DNA of 64,000 nucleotides from Microbacterium sp. W4I20. Its GTDB lineage: Bacteria; Actinomycetota; Actinomycetes; Actinomycetales; Microbacteriaceae. A program made the translations under genes and the position numbers. The notes below the pieces were generated by a model. The model worked only from the letters and a program-made list of their open reading frames with translations. It ran no database searches and was not told the origin of the DNA. The stretch is taken from contig NZ_JAUSYB010000001.1 of the NCBI RefSeq assembly GCF_030816505.1, positions 620,001 through 684,000 on the forward strand. Direction: 5' to 3'. This document shows, one piece after another, positions 51,532-61,534 of the stretch (position 1 is the first letter of the stretch; each line of letters begins with the position of its first letter).

Positions 51532-54011
51532 CTGGTTCCCGCCCGCACGCGGAGCTCGCGCGCGAGGTGGTCGCGCTGCTCGATGATCAGGCGCCGGAGC
51601 GCGGCCGGAGCAGATTCGTGCTCCGCAAGCCACGTGTCGACGAGTTGCAGCGAGTCGCTCGCCGGGAACAGCCCGACGACCAGTCTCCTAGCCAGCTCGA
51701 TGCTGCGCGCACCCCAGACGTCGCGGATGCGGGCGAAGTACTCGGCATCGAAACCCGAGATCAGATCGCGCCGTCCGCCGGCCCGGAAACCGGCGATCTC
51801 GGCGTCGAGGTGGTCGTTGCTCAGCGAGAGGTCGTTCCACGCCGCTTCCCACGCGACCCGGCGGACGGCCTGCTCAGGGCGGGAAGCGTGGGCGCGCCGC
51901 GCAGCGGTGCGTCCGCTCCCAGTGTCGTCGCGCTCCTGCTCCGCCGTGATGTCGTACACGTCGGCATGACCGGTCGTGACGAGTGCGGTGAGGAGTTCCC
52001 AGCGCAGATCGGGGTCCACGACGAGACCGTCCGGCACGTCGCCGTCGAGCAGGGCCCGTACCTCCGCGTGTCGCGCGTCGTCGTACATGGATGCCGTCGC
52101 CAGAGCCCTCGCCCACGAGAGCTGGGCGTCGCTACCGGCATCGGCGGCCTCGAGTGCGGCCCAGGTCGCCTGCGTCCACTCGCGCTGCTGCTCGTCGCGA
52201 CGTGCGTGATCGACGAAGTGCCGCAGCGTGAACGCCGCATTCGCCAGGACGCCGGAGATCAGGCCGATGTTCGACTCCGCCGGAGCGTGCGCACGGACGA
52301 TCGCGAGGTATCGCGTCGCGTCGAGCTCACCGTCGCGCGTGGCGTTCCAGAGCGCCGACCACACCAGCGCCCTCGCGAGCGGGTCTTCGATCGCCGAGAG
52401 CGACTCCTCCACGGTGGCCAGTGAGCGCTCGTCGAGGCGCGCCTTCGCATAGGTGAGATCGTCGTCGTTGAGCAGCACGAGGTCGGCGTCGGCCGATTCC
52501 AGTGGGGTCCGCGCGCCCGTGATGTCGAGCTCCGATTGCTCCCGGCGCACGATGCGACCGTCGACGCGGTCGTACAGGCCGATCCGGAGTCGGTGCGGGC
52601 GCGGGTCGCTCTGCATCAGGAGGCGGTGGCCTTCGGCATCCGTCTCCATCCACAGCACCGACATGCCTGACGTCTGCAGCCAGGCGGCCGACCAGTCACT
52701 CATGTCCCGCCCAGAGACGGCGCTCAGCTGCACGAGGAAGTCCTCGAGCGTGGTGTTGCCGAAGGCATTCGCCGCGAAGTACCGTCGCGCACCCTCGAAG
52801 AAGGCGTCGTCGCCGACGAAGGCGACGAGCTGCTTCAGCACCGCCGCACCCTTGGCGTAGGTGATCCCGTCGAAGTTCAGCTTCGCCGCCTCGAGGTCGG
52901 TGATGTCGGCGACGATCGGATGCGTCGTCGGCAGCTGATCCTGCTGATACGCCCACGCCTTGCGCTTCGCGGCGAACGTGACCCAGGCGTCATGGAACCG
53001 GGTGGCCACGGCGGAGGCGTGCGAACCCATGTAGTCCGCGAAGGACTCCTTGAGCCACAGGTCGTCCCACCACTTCATCGTGACCAGGTCGCCGAACCAC
53101 ATGTGTGCCATCTCGTGCAGGATCGTGTTGGCCCGCCCGGCACGCTGCGCCTCGGTGGCGGCTCCGCGCGAGATGTAGCCCTCCGTGAAGGTCACGAGTC
53201 CGGGGTTCTCCATCGCGCCGAGGTTGTACTCGGGAACGAAGATCTGGTCGTACTTGCCCCACGGGTAGGGGTAGGCGAAAGCATCCGTGAAGAAGTCGAG
53301 GCCCTGGCGCGTGACCTCGAGGATCTCGTCCGCCTCGAGATGCTGCGCCAGCGAGCGACGCACGAAGACCCCGAGCTCGATGCGCTGCTCATCGCGCTGC
53401 CAATCGCCACTGACGCGCGCGTACGGGCCCGCGGCGACCGCCGTGATGTAGCTCGAGATGGGGAGCGTCGGCGCGAACTCGACCCGCTGCACGCCCACTC
53501 CGAGGTCGGTGTGTGCGGGCGCCTGGTTGGACAGCACCTCCCAGCCCGACGGCGCATCGATCACGAACGTGTACGCAGCCTTCATGTCGGGCTGCTCGAA
53601 GCAGGCCATCACGCGCCGCGCGTCGGCGGGCTCGTACTGGGTGTAGAGGTAGGTCGCGTCGTCCACGGGATCGTGGAAACGGTGCAGCCCCTCGCCCGAC
53701 CTGCTGTAGGCGCCGATCGCCTCGACCCGCACCACGTTCGCTCCGGCCAGTCCCGAGAGGGAGATCCGCGCGCCGTCGTAGACGATCTCCTGCTCCACGC
53801 CGTTCACGACGAGCCGGCGCACCTCCTCGCCGATGAAGTCCAGCCAGGTCGTGTCGGTGGAGGACTCGAACTCGAGCGTCGTCGCGGTGGGGAAACCTGT
53901 CCGCGCACGTTCGGGCGCTCCGGTGAGATCGAGTTCGACACGGAAGCTGCGCAGGGCGACGGCCGCGGATCGCGCCGCAGTCTCGTCCCGGCTGAGGTTG
54001 GCGGTGTCCAT
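51528..54011 (-). CDS. pepN: Aminopeptidase N
   Basis: 827-aa M1 zinc metallopeptidase that removes N-terminal residues from peptides. Exopeptidase motif GAMEN (265-269), zinc site HEMAH (299-303) with the third ligand Glu322 in LKESFADY, and the ERAP1-like C-terminal helical domain are intact. Length matches actinobacterial PepN. No signal peptide, so cytoplasmic. Monocistronic, 55 bases from the topoisomerase gene behind it. Confidence 0.95.
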   Translation of the reverse strand: MDTANLSRDETAARSAAVALRSFRVELDLTGAPERARTGFPTATTLEFESSTDTTWLDFIGEEVRRLVVNGVEQEIVYDGARISLSGLAGANVVRVEAIGAYSRSGEGLHRFHDPVDDATYLYTQYEPADARRVMACFEQPDMKAAYTFVIDAPSGWEVLSNQAPAHTDLGVGVQRVEFAPTLPISSYITAVAAGPYARVSGDWQRDEQRIELGVFVRRSLAQHLEADEILEVTRQGLDFFTDAFAYPYPWGKYDQIFVPEYNLGAMENPGLVTFTEGYISRGAATEAQRAGRANTILHEMAHMWFGDLVTMKWWDDLWLKESFADYMGSHASAVATRFHDAWVTFAAKRKAWAYQQDQLPTTHPIVADITDLEAAKLNFDGITYAKGAAVLKQLVAFVGDDAFFEGARRYFAANAFGNTTLEDFLVQLSAVSGRDMSDWSAAWLQTSGMSVLWMETDAEGHRLLMQSDPRPHRLRIGLYDRVDGRIVRREQSELDITGARTPLESADADLVLLNDDDLTYAKARLDERSLATVEESLSAIEDPLARALVWSALWNATRDGELDATRYLAIVRAHAPAESNIGLISGVLANAAFTLRHFVDHARRDEQQREWTQATWAALEAADAGSDAQLSWARALATASMYDDARHAEVRALLDGDVPDGLVVDPDLRWELLTALVTTGHADVYDITAEQERDDTGSGRTAARRAHASRPEQAVRRVAWEAAWNDLSLSNDHLDAEIAGFRAGGRRDLISGFDAEYFARIRDVWGARSIELARRLVVGLFPASDSLQLVDTWLAEHESAPAALRRLIIEQRDHLARELRVRAGTS

Positions 54012-54066
54012 GCTTCTATCCTGTCATTCCAGAGGAAACCTCACGGACGTCGCGGTTCCCCTCGTC

Positions 54067-55080
54067 TCACCGAGCCTGTCGGGACGCAGACCGGCGGCTG
54101 GCCTTCCGCGCCTTCTTCGGTCCGCCCAACAGACGTCGGATGGCGGTCTCGGGCGACACGGAGATGTCGAGGGTCTCTCCCCGCGCGTAGAGGCGGAACA
54201 CCTTCGGGTCGATGTAGCTGCCGCGAGCGACCGCGGTCGTGTTTCCGAGTGCGGTCGCCGTCGCCTGCACCGCCAGACGCTCCGCCTTCCCGCGGTCTCC
54301 TCGGCCGTCGAGAGGGCCGATCCGGGCGAGGGCATCAGCCGCGACGATGGTGCCGTGCAGAGTTCGGAAGTCCTTCGCCGAGAACGATGCTCCGGTGACG
54401 TGGCGCACGTAGTTGTTGACCTCTGCGGGCGTGATCCGCACCCGTTTGCGACCCTTCCGATACGCGAGCAGGAACTGTTTCGGGGATCCGACCGCGAAGT
54501 CCGTCAGAGCATCGGCGAGCGATGCGTCGGTGATCTCGATGGAGGCCGTGCGCCCGCTCTTCGCGGGAAAGGACAACGCGACGGAGGCACCGTCGACGCG
54601 CACGTCACGACGGCGCAGAGTCGTCAGCCCGCGACTGCCGTGCCGGACCAGGTAGCGCTCGGACCCGATGCGGATGGCCGCATCGTCGAGCAGCCGGAAA
54701 GCGACCGCGAGAGCGCGCTCCTTGGTCTGCCCCTCATCGCGGAGCGCGCGCGTGACCTGAGCGCGTGCCCCGGGCAGCGCGGCCGCCAGGTCGAGAGAGC
54801 GCACGAACTTGCGTCGATCGCGGGACACGCGCCACAGCGGGTGATACAGGTATTGCTTACGGCCGGCCTCGTCGACCCCCACCGCCTGGATGTGCGCCAG
54901 CGGATCCGCCGAGATCCAGACGTCCGTCCACGCGGGTGGGATGACCAGGTCGTGGATTCTTTCGCGATCGGCGTCGGGTGCCGGCGAGTTCGTCTGATCG
55001 ACGTAACGGAAACCGCGCCCCGATCGCACGCGACGGAAACCGGGGTCCTCGCCGGGGATCACCCGGGTCAATGCCGCCAT
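54067..55080 (-). CDS. DNA topoisomerase IB
   Basis: 337-aa poxvirus-type topoisomerase IB, which relaxes supercoils by a 3'-phosphotyrosine nick. N-terminal GRGFRYVDQTNSPAPDADRERI, of which RGFRYVDQTN is diagnostic, RIGSERYLVRHGSRGLTTL in the core, and the catalytic tyrosine in GSYIDPKVFRLY near residue 290. ATG 55080 has AGGAGG 7 bases upstream, which favours it over the in-frame ATG at 55134. Such enzymes are patchily distributed in bacteria. Downstream of an MFS gene on the same strand. Confidence 0.9.
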   Translation of the reverse strand: MAALTRVIPGEDPGFRRVRSGRGFRYVDQTNSPAPDADRERIHDLVIPPAWTDVWISADPLAHIQAVGVDEAGRKQYLYHPLWRVSRDRRKFVRSLDLAAALPGARAQVTRALRDEGQTKERALAVAFRLLDDAAIRIGSERYLVRHGSRGLTTLRRRDVRVDGASVALSFPAKSGRTASIEITDASLADALTDFAVGSPKQFLLAYRKGRKRVRITPAEVNNYVRHVTGASFSAKDFRTLHGTIVAADALARIGPLDGRGDRGKAERLAVQATATALGNTTAVARGSYIDPKVFRLYARGETLDISVSPETAIRRLLGGPKKARKASRRSASRQAR

Positions 55081-55133
55081 GCGTCGTGCCTCCTGGTTCC
55101 GCGGCCGCTGCGAAAGGTCGAGCCGCTCGATCA

Positions 55134-56426
55134 CTACGCTGCCGGTGCGTCTCCCCCGGCGGAAGGGAGTGGCGTCTCGCGCTCCGGCGTGCTATCCGGC
55201 ACGCCGTTCGCCTTCGGCGGGACGACCCTCTCCAGCACGATCGCCAGCCCGCCGACCGCGACACTGCCGGCGACCATGACGCCGACGAACCAACCGTCGA
55301 CCCCCTCGCCGAGCATCACGCCGGCGACGAGCGGGCCCGTGATCGCGCCACCCTGGAAGGCGGCCGAGTTGATCGCGTTGTAGCGGCCGCGGGTGCGGTC
55401 AGTGGCGAGGTCGTTGTAGATCGCCGGAACGGTGGGCTGCAGCATCGTCTCGCCGAACGCGAAGACGCCCATGAACGCGATCACGCCGATAGCGGCGGTG
55501 AGCGATCCCGGCAGGAAGCCGGTGGCGCCCAGCACCACCCAGGACAGCGCCCAGAGAAGCGCCATGACCTGCATGACCCGTGTGCGCCGCTTGCCCGAGA
55601 TGAGTCGGAGCACGGCGAACTGCAGCAGTACGATCACGGCTGTGTTCACCGCGAACGAGAGCCCCACCACCTGGGTCGACACCTCGGCGACCTGACGGGC
55701 GAAGGCGGGGAACCCGGCCTCCAGCTGTCCGTAGCCGATGAACACCGCGAAGAAGGTGAGGAGCGTCAGCCAGAGCACGGCCGGTCGCCGCAGGATCTCG
55801 CGGTAGCCTCCGGAAGGGGTCGCGTCGCCGTCGGCATCGGCCTGCGTACGCACTCGGCGCAGAGGTCCGAGCAGCAGCGCCAACGGGATGAGGCTGCTTG
55901 CCGCGTCGATGAGGAAGATCGTCGTGAAGGTGGTGGGATCGTGCACGTCGACGAAGAAGCCGCCGATGATGCCGCCGACGCCGATGCCGAGGTTCACCAG
56001 GGCGAAGTTGACGCCGAAGTACTGCTGACGGACCTCTCCATCGACCACGCTCGCGATGAGCGCGTTGAAACCCGGCCAGGAGACGCCGAAGTTCACGCCG
56101 ATCAGCATCACCGCGACGGCGGCTACCGCCGGATGCGTGGCGGTAGCGAGCAGAGTGCACCCGGCGATCATGGCGAGCAGTCCGACGATCAGCACGCGCC
56201 GTGCCCCGAGGCGGTCGATGAGCGTGCCGCCGGGACCCGTCACGACCAGCCCGGTGATCGCGATCAGGCTCATCAGCGCGCCCGACACCCCGAGATCGAA
56301 ACCGCGCACCTCGTGGAAGTAGATGATCGTGAACGGCAGAGTCATGCCGCGCCCGAGCGTCTGGATCGCCACGGTGGAGAGCAGCCAGCGCCCCTCGGTG
56401 GGGAGCGCGATCCAGAAGGTCTTCAT
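55134..56426 (-). CDS. MFS transporter
   Basis: 430 aa with twelve predicted helices; GGTLIDRLGARRVLIVGLLA is the loop 2-3 motif and a soluble basic middle loop (LGPLRRVRTQADADGD) splits the halves. Resembles the YdeD/multidrug group; substrate unknown. ATG 56426 is used; GTG 56435 is in frame and neither has a strong site. Stands apart from the epimerase upstream and the topoisomerase downstream by short gaps. Confidence 0.85.
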   Translation of the reverse strand: MKTFWIALPTEGRWLLSTVAIQTLGRGMTLPFTIIYFHEVRGFDLGVSGALMSLIAITGLVVTGPGGTLIDRLGARRVLIVGLLAMIAGCTLLATATHPAVAAVAVMLIGVNFGVSWPGFNALIASVVDGEVRQQYFGVNFALVNLGIGVGGIIGGFFVDVHDPTTFTTIFLIDAASSLIPLALLLGPLRRVRTQADADGDATPSGGYREILRRPAVLWLTLLTFFAVFIGYGQLEAGFPAFARQVAEVSTQVVGLSFAVNTAVIVLLQFAVLRLISGKRRTRVMQVMALLWALSWVVLGATGFLPGSLTAAIGVIAFMGVFAFGETMLQPTVPAIYNDLATDRTRGRYNAINSAAFQGGAITGPLVAGVMLGEGVDGWFVGVMVAGSVAVGGLAIVLERVVPPKANGVPDSTPERETPLPSAGGDAPAA

Positions 56427-56515
56427 GCCGGTCACCAGAGAATTCTGCCCGATGCCTCGGACATCGTCACACCGGCCGCCCGGACCGGCGCTGGCTTACG
56501 ATCGCGAGCAGTCCC

Positions 56516-57511
56516 TCAGCTGCGCGGCAGCGCGAGGATGCGCTCGAACGCGGCATCCTGCTCGGCATCGACGACCTGCCGCTCGGGGTGTGCGTCGTAC
56601 CAGGCGAGGATCTCCTGCGCCCCCTCGTCGAAGGTCACGGTGGTCCGGAACTCCGGAACGAGCGCCTTCACCTTGCTGTTGTCGAAGACCATCGAGTGCG
56701 TCTTGTCGCCGAGCAAGCCGCCGGCCCAGTCCGGATGCACGGTGGAGATCGTGTCGGAGGCGACGTGCACGAGCTCGGGCTCGACGCCGGCGGCTTCGCC
56801 GATCCAGCGGTAGATCCGATCCCAGGTGGGCGCATGGTCGCCGGTGATGTGGAAGACGTCGCCGACCGCATCGGGGTGCCCCAGAAGTCCGACGAACGCC
56901 ACGGCGAAGTCGCGGGTGTGCGTGATCGTCCACTGCGTCGAGCCGTCGCCATGCACCACGACCGGCTTGCCCGCGCGCATGCGGGCGATGTCGGTCCACT
57001 GCCCGAGCGTGGGGATCAGGGTCGCATCGTAGGTGTGCGACGGGCGCACGATCGTCGTCGGGAAGCCGCTCTCTCGATACGCGGCGACCAGCAGGTCCTC
57101 GCACGCGATCTTGTCGCGGGAGTACCGCCAATAGGGGTTGCGCAAGGGGGTCGATTCGACGATCGGCAGGCGCGTCGGCGGCGTCTGGTAGGCGGAGGCC
57201 GAGCTGATGAACACGTACTGCCCGACCCGCCCGTCGAACCGGTCGATGTTCGCCTGCACGTGAGAGGGCGTGAAGGACAGGAAATCCGCGACGACGTCGA
57301 AGTCGCCGCCCGCGCTGTGCAGCGCATCTCTCGTCGATTCGGGATCGCGGATGTCGGCGACGATCGATCGGACGCCGGAAGGCAGCGGGCGGATGCCGGT
57401 CGTGCCCCGGTTCAGCACGCTGACGTCGTGACCGGCTTCGAGGGCCCGCGAGACGCTTCCCGCACTGATGATGCCCGTACCGCCGATGAAGAGGATGCGC
57501 TTCGCAGTCAT
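56516..57511 (-). CDS. NAD-dependent epimerase/reductase-like protein (CSP41/atypical SDR type)
   Basis: 331 aa. NAD-binding FIGGTGIISAGSVSRALEAGH is a changed Gly-rich loop, and the sequence continues in the CSP41-like atypical SDR style (DFDVVADFLSFTPSHV, VFISSASAYQTP, THTRDFAVAFVGLL). It lacks a plain YxxxK triad, so the catalytic activity is unsure. ATG 57511 opens the conserved MTAKRILFIGG. The reading frame extends upstream through the tRNA-Gln gene, which is not coding. Confidence 0.83.
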   Translation of the reverse strand: MTAKRILFIGGTGIISAGSVSRALEAGHDVSVLNRGTTGIRPLPSGVRSIVADIRDPESTRDALHSAGGDFDVVADFLSFTPSHVQANIDRFDGRVGQYVFISSASAYQTPPTRLPIVESTPLRNPYWRYSRDKIACEDLLVAAYRESGFPTTIVRPSHTYDATLIPTLGQWTDIARMRAGKPVVVHGDGSTQWTITHTRDFAVAFVGLLGHPDAVGDVFHITGDHAPTWDRIYRWIGEAAGVEPELVHVASDTISTVHPDWAGGLLGDKTHSMVFDNSKVKALVPEFRTTVTFDEGAQEILAWYDAHPERQVVDAEQDAAFERILALPRS

Positions 57512-57558
57512 CCCGCCAGTCTGGCAGGAGCGCCGGACGTGTGGGCTGATACAAAAAG

Positions 57559-57583
57559 AAACCCCCGCCTGAGCGGGGGTTTT
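57559..57583 (-). terminator. Terminator after tRNA-Gln
   Basis: 10-bp stem (57559-57568 with 57573-57582); read on the minus strand the stem ends in TTTCTTTTTG, a good T tract directly downstream of the tRNA. Confidence 0.8.
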
Positions 57584-57590
57584 CATCTTG

Positions 57591-57662
57591 CTGGGGTACC
57601 TGGACTCGAACCAAGAATAACGGAACCAGAAACCGTCGTGTTGCCAATTACACCATACCCCA
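57591..57662 (-). tRNA. tRNA-Gln (anticodon CTG)
   Basis: 72 bases. Acceptor TGGGGTA pairs with TACCCCA, discriminator G; anticodon loop TTCTGGT gives anticodon CTG; T-arm CTTGGTTCGAGTCCAGG. The top of the anticodon stem is a T-T mismatch. It precedes the epimerase gene and follows gltX on the same strand. Confidence 0.93.
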
Positions 57663-57775
57663 AGGGCGAAACCGGAGTCTCGCACCGAGAATCAAGCCTA
57701 CCCGAGCGGCGCCGGAACACCAAAATGGCCCGTCCCGCACGGCCACCCGGGCGCGTCGTCCTCAGTGGCCGATTC

Positions 57776-59281
57776 TCAGCTCTCCAGGAAGGCCGACAGG
57801 CCTCGCAGGCGCCGCAGCGACTCGTCCTTCCCTAGCAGCTCCATCGACTCGAACAGCGGCGGTGAGACCCGGCGGCCGGTGATGGCGACGCGCGGCGGGC
57901 CGTAGGCGATGCGCGGCTTCAGCTCGAGGTTCTCGACGAGGGCGTGTGCGAGGGCGTCCTGGATCTTCTGCGGAGTGAACTCGGTCACCGGCTCGAGGGC
58001 CGCGGCGCAGGCGTCGAGAACCTCCGCGGCGTTCGCCGGCAGACCCTTGAGCGCGTCCGCGTCGTAGGAGACATCGTCGGTGAAGAGGAATCCGACCATG
58101 CCGGGCACCTCCCCCAGCAGCTGCACGCGCTCCTGTACCAGGGGTGCGACGCGGAAGGCCTGCACCAGCTGTTCGCGCGTGGGCTCGTCGAACAGCCCGG
58201 CGGCGGCGAGGTACGGAACCGTCCGCTCCGCGAAGTCCTTCTCGGCCAGCATCCGGATGTGGTCGCCGTTGATCGACTCGGCCTTCTTCTGGTCGAAGCG
58301 GGCCGGGTTCGGGTTCACGTTCTCGATGTCGAAGGCGGCGGTGAACTCCTCGAGGGAGAACACGTCGCGGTCGTGGCCGATCGACCATCCGAGCAGAGCG
58401 AGGTAGTTCAGCAGCCCCTCCGGGATGAACCCGCGGTCGCGGTGCAGGAAGAGATCGGCCTGCGGGTCGCGCTTGGAGAGCTTCTTGTTGCCGGTCTCGC
58501 CCAGCACGAGAGGCATGTGCGCGAAGCGCGGCACGAAGGTCGTGACGCCGGCATCGATCAGCGCGGCGTACAGCGCGAGCTGACGTGCAGTCGAGGGCAT
58601 GAGGTCTTCGCCGCGCAGCACGTGCGTGATCCCCATCAGAGCATCGTCGACCGGGTTCACGAAGGTGTAGAGCGGGATGCCGTTCGGGCGGACGACCACG
58701 AAATCGGGGAATGATCCCGCGGGGAAGGTGACCTCGCCGCGGATGAGGTCGACGTAGGTGAGGTCCTCGTCTGGGACGCGCAGGCGCAGCGCGGGCTGGC
58801 GCCCCTCGGCACGGAACGCCTCCTTCTGCGCGTCGGTCAGCTCGCGGTCGAAGTTGTCGTAGCCGAGCTGCTTGGCGCGACCGTTCGCCTCGTTGCGCGC
58901 GTCGATCTCCTCGGCGTTGGAGTAGCTCTCGTACAGCGCACCGGAGGCGAGAAGCTTATCGATGACGCCGCGGTAGATGTCGTGGCGCTCGGACTGCCGG
59001 TAGGGGGCGTGCGGCCCGCCGACCTCGACGCCCTCATCCCAGTCGATCTTGAGCCAGGTCAGCGCGTCGAGCAGCTGGCGGTAGCTCTCCTCGCTGTCGC
59101 GCGCGGCGTCGGTGTCTTCGATGCGGAAGACCATCTTGCCGCCGTTGTGCCGGGCGTACGCCCAGTTGAACAGGGCGGTGCGCACCAGACCGACGTGCGG
59201 CAAGCCGGTCGGAGAGGGGCAGAAGCGGACGCGGACGTCGGCACCACGTGCAGTCGTGGTGAGGGGGTGAGGAGTAGCCAT
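57776..59281 (-). CDS. gltX: Glutamate--tRNA ligase
   Basis: Class I aminoacyl-tRNA synthetase that charges tRNA-Glu. HIGH-type motif [23 protein letters not shown] and KMSKS-type KLSKRDPQ are intact. 501 aa. The gene lies 114 bases upstream of tRNA-Gln(CTG) on the same strand; in actinobacteria this enzyme also misacylates tRNA-Gln, which GatCAB then amidates, so the neighbourhood is fitting. A TAGAAT element lies 9 bases before the ATG, giving a very short leader. Confidence 0.96.
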   Translation of the reverse strand: MATPHPLTTTARGADVRVRFCPSPTGLPHVGLVRTALFNWAYARHNGGKMVFRIEDTDAARDSEESYRQLLDALTWLKIDWDEGVEVGGPHAPYRQSERHDIYRGVIDKLLASGALYESYSNAEEIDARNEANGRAKQLGYDNFDRELTDAQKEAFRAEGRQPALRLRVPDEDLTYVDLIRGEVTFPAGSFPDFVVVRPNGIPLYTFVNPVDDALMGITHVLRGEDLMPSTARQLALYAALIDAGVTTFVPRFAHMPLVLGETGNKKLSKRDPQADLFLHRDRGFIPEGLLNYLALLGWSIGHDRDVFSLEEFTAAFDIENVNPNPARFDQKKAESINGDHIRMLAEKDFAERTVPYLAAAGLFDEPTREQLVQAFRVAPLVQERVQLLGEVPGMVGFLFTDDVSYDADALKGLPANAAEVLDACAAALEPVTEFTPQKIQDALAHALVENLELKPRIAYGPPRVAITGRRVSPPLFESMELLGKDESLRRLRGLSAFLES

Positions 59282-59453
59282 AGCCCTCTGATTCTAGTTG
59301 CCGATGCCACGCCGCCCTGGGCCGGTGGCCGCCGTCACGAACCGCGTACGGAGACACCCGGAGAAACAGAGCCTCACCCGGGGTAATCCGCCGGCCGTGA
59401 TCCGCCGCCCGCTTCTATCGTTGCGGCACACACCCCGACCGGAAGGCGACGAC

Positions 59454-60698
59454 ATGACCATCACGGATGCAGTGACGACAGGAATCAACAACCGCTGGAG
59501 CGACGCGGCGGCACCACGAACCAGCGTCGGATGGCTCGACCGGGCCGGGGAGGTCGCCGACATCCTCGCCGTCGACGCCGTCGAGCGCGACCGCGCCAAC
59601 GCGACCCCGCATGCGGAGGTGCAGCTGCTGAAGGATTCCGGACTCGTCACCCTGCTCGGCCCGCGCGAGCACGGTGGTGCGGGCGAGACCTGGGACACCG
59701 CGTACAAGGTGATCCGGACCGTAGCCCGAGGCGACGGGTCGATCGGCCAGGTGCTCGGCTACCACTATCTCTGGGCCTGGGCGGCGCGGCTCGTGGCGAC
59801 GGACGAGCAGATCGCCGCGGTCGAAGAGCTCTACACCGCGAACAATCTCGTGTTCGGCGGGGCCGTCAATCCGCGCGACTCGGACCTGACCATCCGCGAA
59901 GACGGCGACGAGCTCGTCTTCTCCGGACGCAAGTCATTCTCCACCGGCGGCCAGATCTCCGATCTGACTGTGCTCGAGGGCGTGCTCGACGGTACGGAGA
60001 CGCACATCTTCGCGATCGTGCCGACGGCACAGGAGGGCATCGTCTTCGCCGACGACTGGGACAATCTGGGTCAGCGGCTCACCGAGTCCGGGTCGGTCGA
60101 GATCCGCGATGTGCGCGTCCCCTGGGCGTCCGCCGCCGGATTCGTGGACAGGGTCTTCCAGCCGCTCACCTACAACACGCTGAACGTGCCAACGATCCAG
60201 CTGGTCTTCGCCAACTTCTACCTCGGCATCGCCCAGGGCGCCCTCGAGACGGCATCCGCCTACACGCGCACCACCACCCGGGCGTGGCCCTTCGGCGGCG
60301 ACGACAAGCAGCATGCGACCGACGAGTGGTATCTGCTCGAGGGGTACGGCACGCTGGCGTCCAAGCTCTGGGCGGACGAGGCGCTGCTGGATGCCGCGGG
60401 CGCCGAGATCAGCGCCGTGCTGCATGCACCGCGGGAGGAGCTCACGGCCCGGCGGCGCGGCGAGATCGCCGTCCGGATCGCGGCGGGGAAGCTCCGCATC
60501 GTCGACGACGGCCTCGAGGTGGCGACCAAGGTCTACGAACTCACCGGCGCACGGGCGACCGCGAACTCCGTCGGCCTCGACATCTTCTGGCGCAATCTCC
60601 GCACGCACAGCCTGCACGACCCGATCGCTTACAAGAAGAGGGAGGTCGGGCAGTACGTGCTCCTGAACGAGGTGCCGGAACCCACCTGGTACACCTGA
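59454..60698 (+). CDS. DszC/SfnB-like acyl-CoA-dehydrogenase-family monooxygenase
   Basis: 414 aa with the acyl-CoA dehydrogenase fold, but in the branch that uses FMNH2 and O2: LKDSGLVTLLGPREHGG, GSIGQVLGYHYLWAW, and the C-terminal GLDIFWRNLRTHSLHDPIAYKKREVGQYVL (key part FWRNLRTHSLHDPIAYK), typical of DszC/SfnB. Such enzymes oxidise thioethers, thiophenes or sulfones to release sulfur. ATG 59454 has GGAAGG 7 bases upstream. Divergent from gltX. Probable partner of the sulfur genes at 39-42 kb. Confidence 0.88.
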   Translation: MTITDAVTTGINNRWSDAAAPRTSVGWLDRAGEVADILAVDAVERDRANATPHAEVQLLKDSGLVTLLGPREHGGAGETWDTAYKVIRTVARGDGSIGQVLGYHYLWAWAARLVATDEQIAAVEELYTANNLVFGGAVNPRDSDLTIREDGDELVFSGRKSFSTGGQISDLTVLEGVLDGTETHIFAIVPTAQEGIVFADDWDNLGQRLTESGSVEIRDVRVPWASAAGFVDRVFQPLTYNTLNVPTIQLVFANFYLGIAQGALETASAYTRTTTRAWPFGGDDKQHATDEWYLLEGYGTLASKLWADEALLDAAGAEISAVLHAPREELTARRRGEIAVRIAAGKLRIVDDGLEVATKVYELTGARATANSVGLDIFWRNLRTHSLHDPIAYKKREVGQYVLLNEVPEPTWYT

Positions 60699-60766
60699 GC
60701 CGCGCGGCCCGGCTCGGCGTCGCATCCGTCGCTCATGTCGAGCTGGATGCGACGCCGTGCGGCTCA
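60696..60766. terminator. Large hairpin between convergent genes
   Basis: Inner stem 60715-60727 with 60745-60757 (13 bp, perfect) and outer stem 60696-60703 with 60759-60766 (8 bp) form a structure that spans the stop codons of both convergent genes. No T tract; it can act on both strands. Confidence 0.55.
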
Positions 60767-61534
60767 GGGTGCTCGGCCGATCGCCACCGCCGCGGTGTGC
60801 TCGAGTGCGATCATGCCGTCCGTCTCGTGCTCCACCACGAGTTCGTCGAACGCGGCACGGAACCGTCGGCGGTCGGACTCGTCGAGCCCGCGGTAGAACA
60901 GCCCGGCCGACGCGACGCCTCCCTCGGCGGAGGCCCAGAGCGCGGCAGGCGCCACGTGCCATGTCCAGGAGAGCTCCGCGACGTCGGTGGCGACCCATCC
61001 CCCATCCGCCAGCATGCGGCCGAATCCTGCTGGCGTGCGCTCGAACTCCTTGTCCGCGGGGAGGCGCTCCCCCGCGCTCGGCGTGAGCCCCGCGCGAGCG
61101 CTGACGTCGACCCAGAACCACGACGGCGACTCGAGCCAGATCGTGGCCGCGAGGAGCGAGCCGGGCATCGCGACCCGCGCCATGCCCCTCGCCGACGCCC
61201 GTGGATCCGCCACGTGATTCAGCACGAAGTTCGCCGTCACCGCTTCGAAGTCGTGATCCGGGAAAGGCAGGTCAGGGAGCGCGCCGTCGACGAAGCGCAC
61301 GCCGGGATGTTCACGCTCGGCCACGGCTCTCATGGTGGGCTCGGGATCGCTCGCCGTCACCGACCAGCCCTCGATCGCGAACCGTGCCGCGAGCGTGCCC
61401 GTGCCCGAACCGACGTCCAGGAGTCGCCTTCCCTCGCCCGACCCGAGCGTCGCTGCCAGCGCATCGCCGGTGCCCTCACACAGCGAGGCGTAAGAGGCGG
61501 CGTACGCCTCGCCGACACCCGCCCACGGCTTCAT
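60764..61534 (-). CDS. SAM-dependent class I methyltransferase
   Basis: 256 aa with a Rossmann-type SAM domain: RLLDVGSGTGTLAARFA (motif I), VTASDPEPTM, and FEAVTANFVLNHVADPR (motif IV-like). Substrate unknown. ATG 61534 overlaps the stop of the MFS gene upstream as ATGA, so ilvE side FAH-MFS-methyltransferase form one coupled operon on the minus strand. Confidence 0.85.
   Translation of the reverse strand: MKPWAGVGEAYAASYASLCEGTGDALAATLGSGEGRRLLDVGSGTGTLAARFAIEGWSVTASDPEPTMRAVAEREHPGVRFVDGALPDLPFPDHDFEAVTANFVLNHVADPRASARGMARVAMPGSLLAATIWLESPSWFWVDVSARAGLTPSAGERLPADKEFERTPAGFGRMLADGGWVATDVAELSWTWHVAPAALWASAEGGVASAGLFYRGLDESDRRRFRAAFDELVVEHETDGMIALEHTAAVAIGRAP

Noticed and set aside
57512..57685. 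N-terminal extension of the epimerase-like gene
   Set aside because: The extension is the translation of the terminator and tRNA-Gln gene; the true start is ATG 57511.
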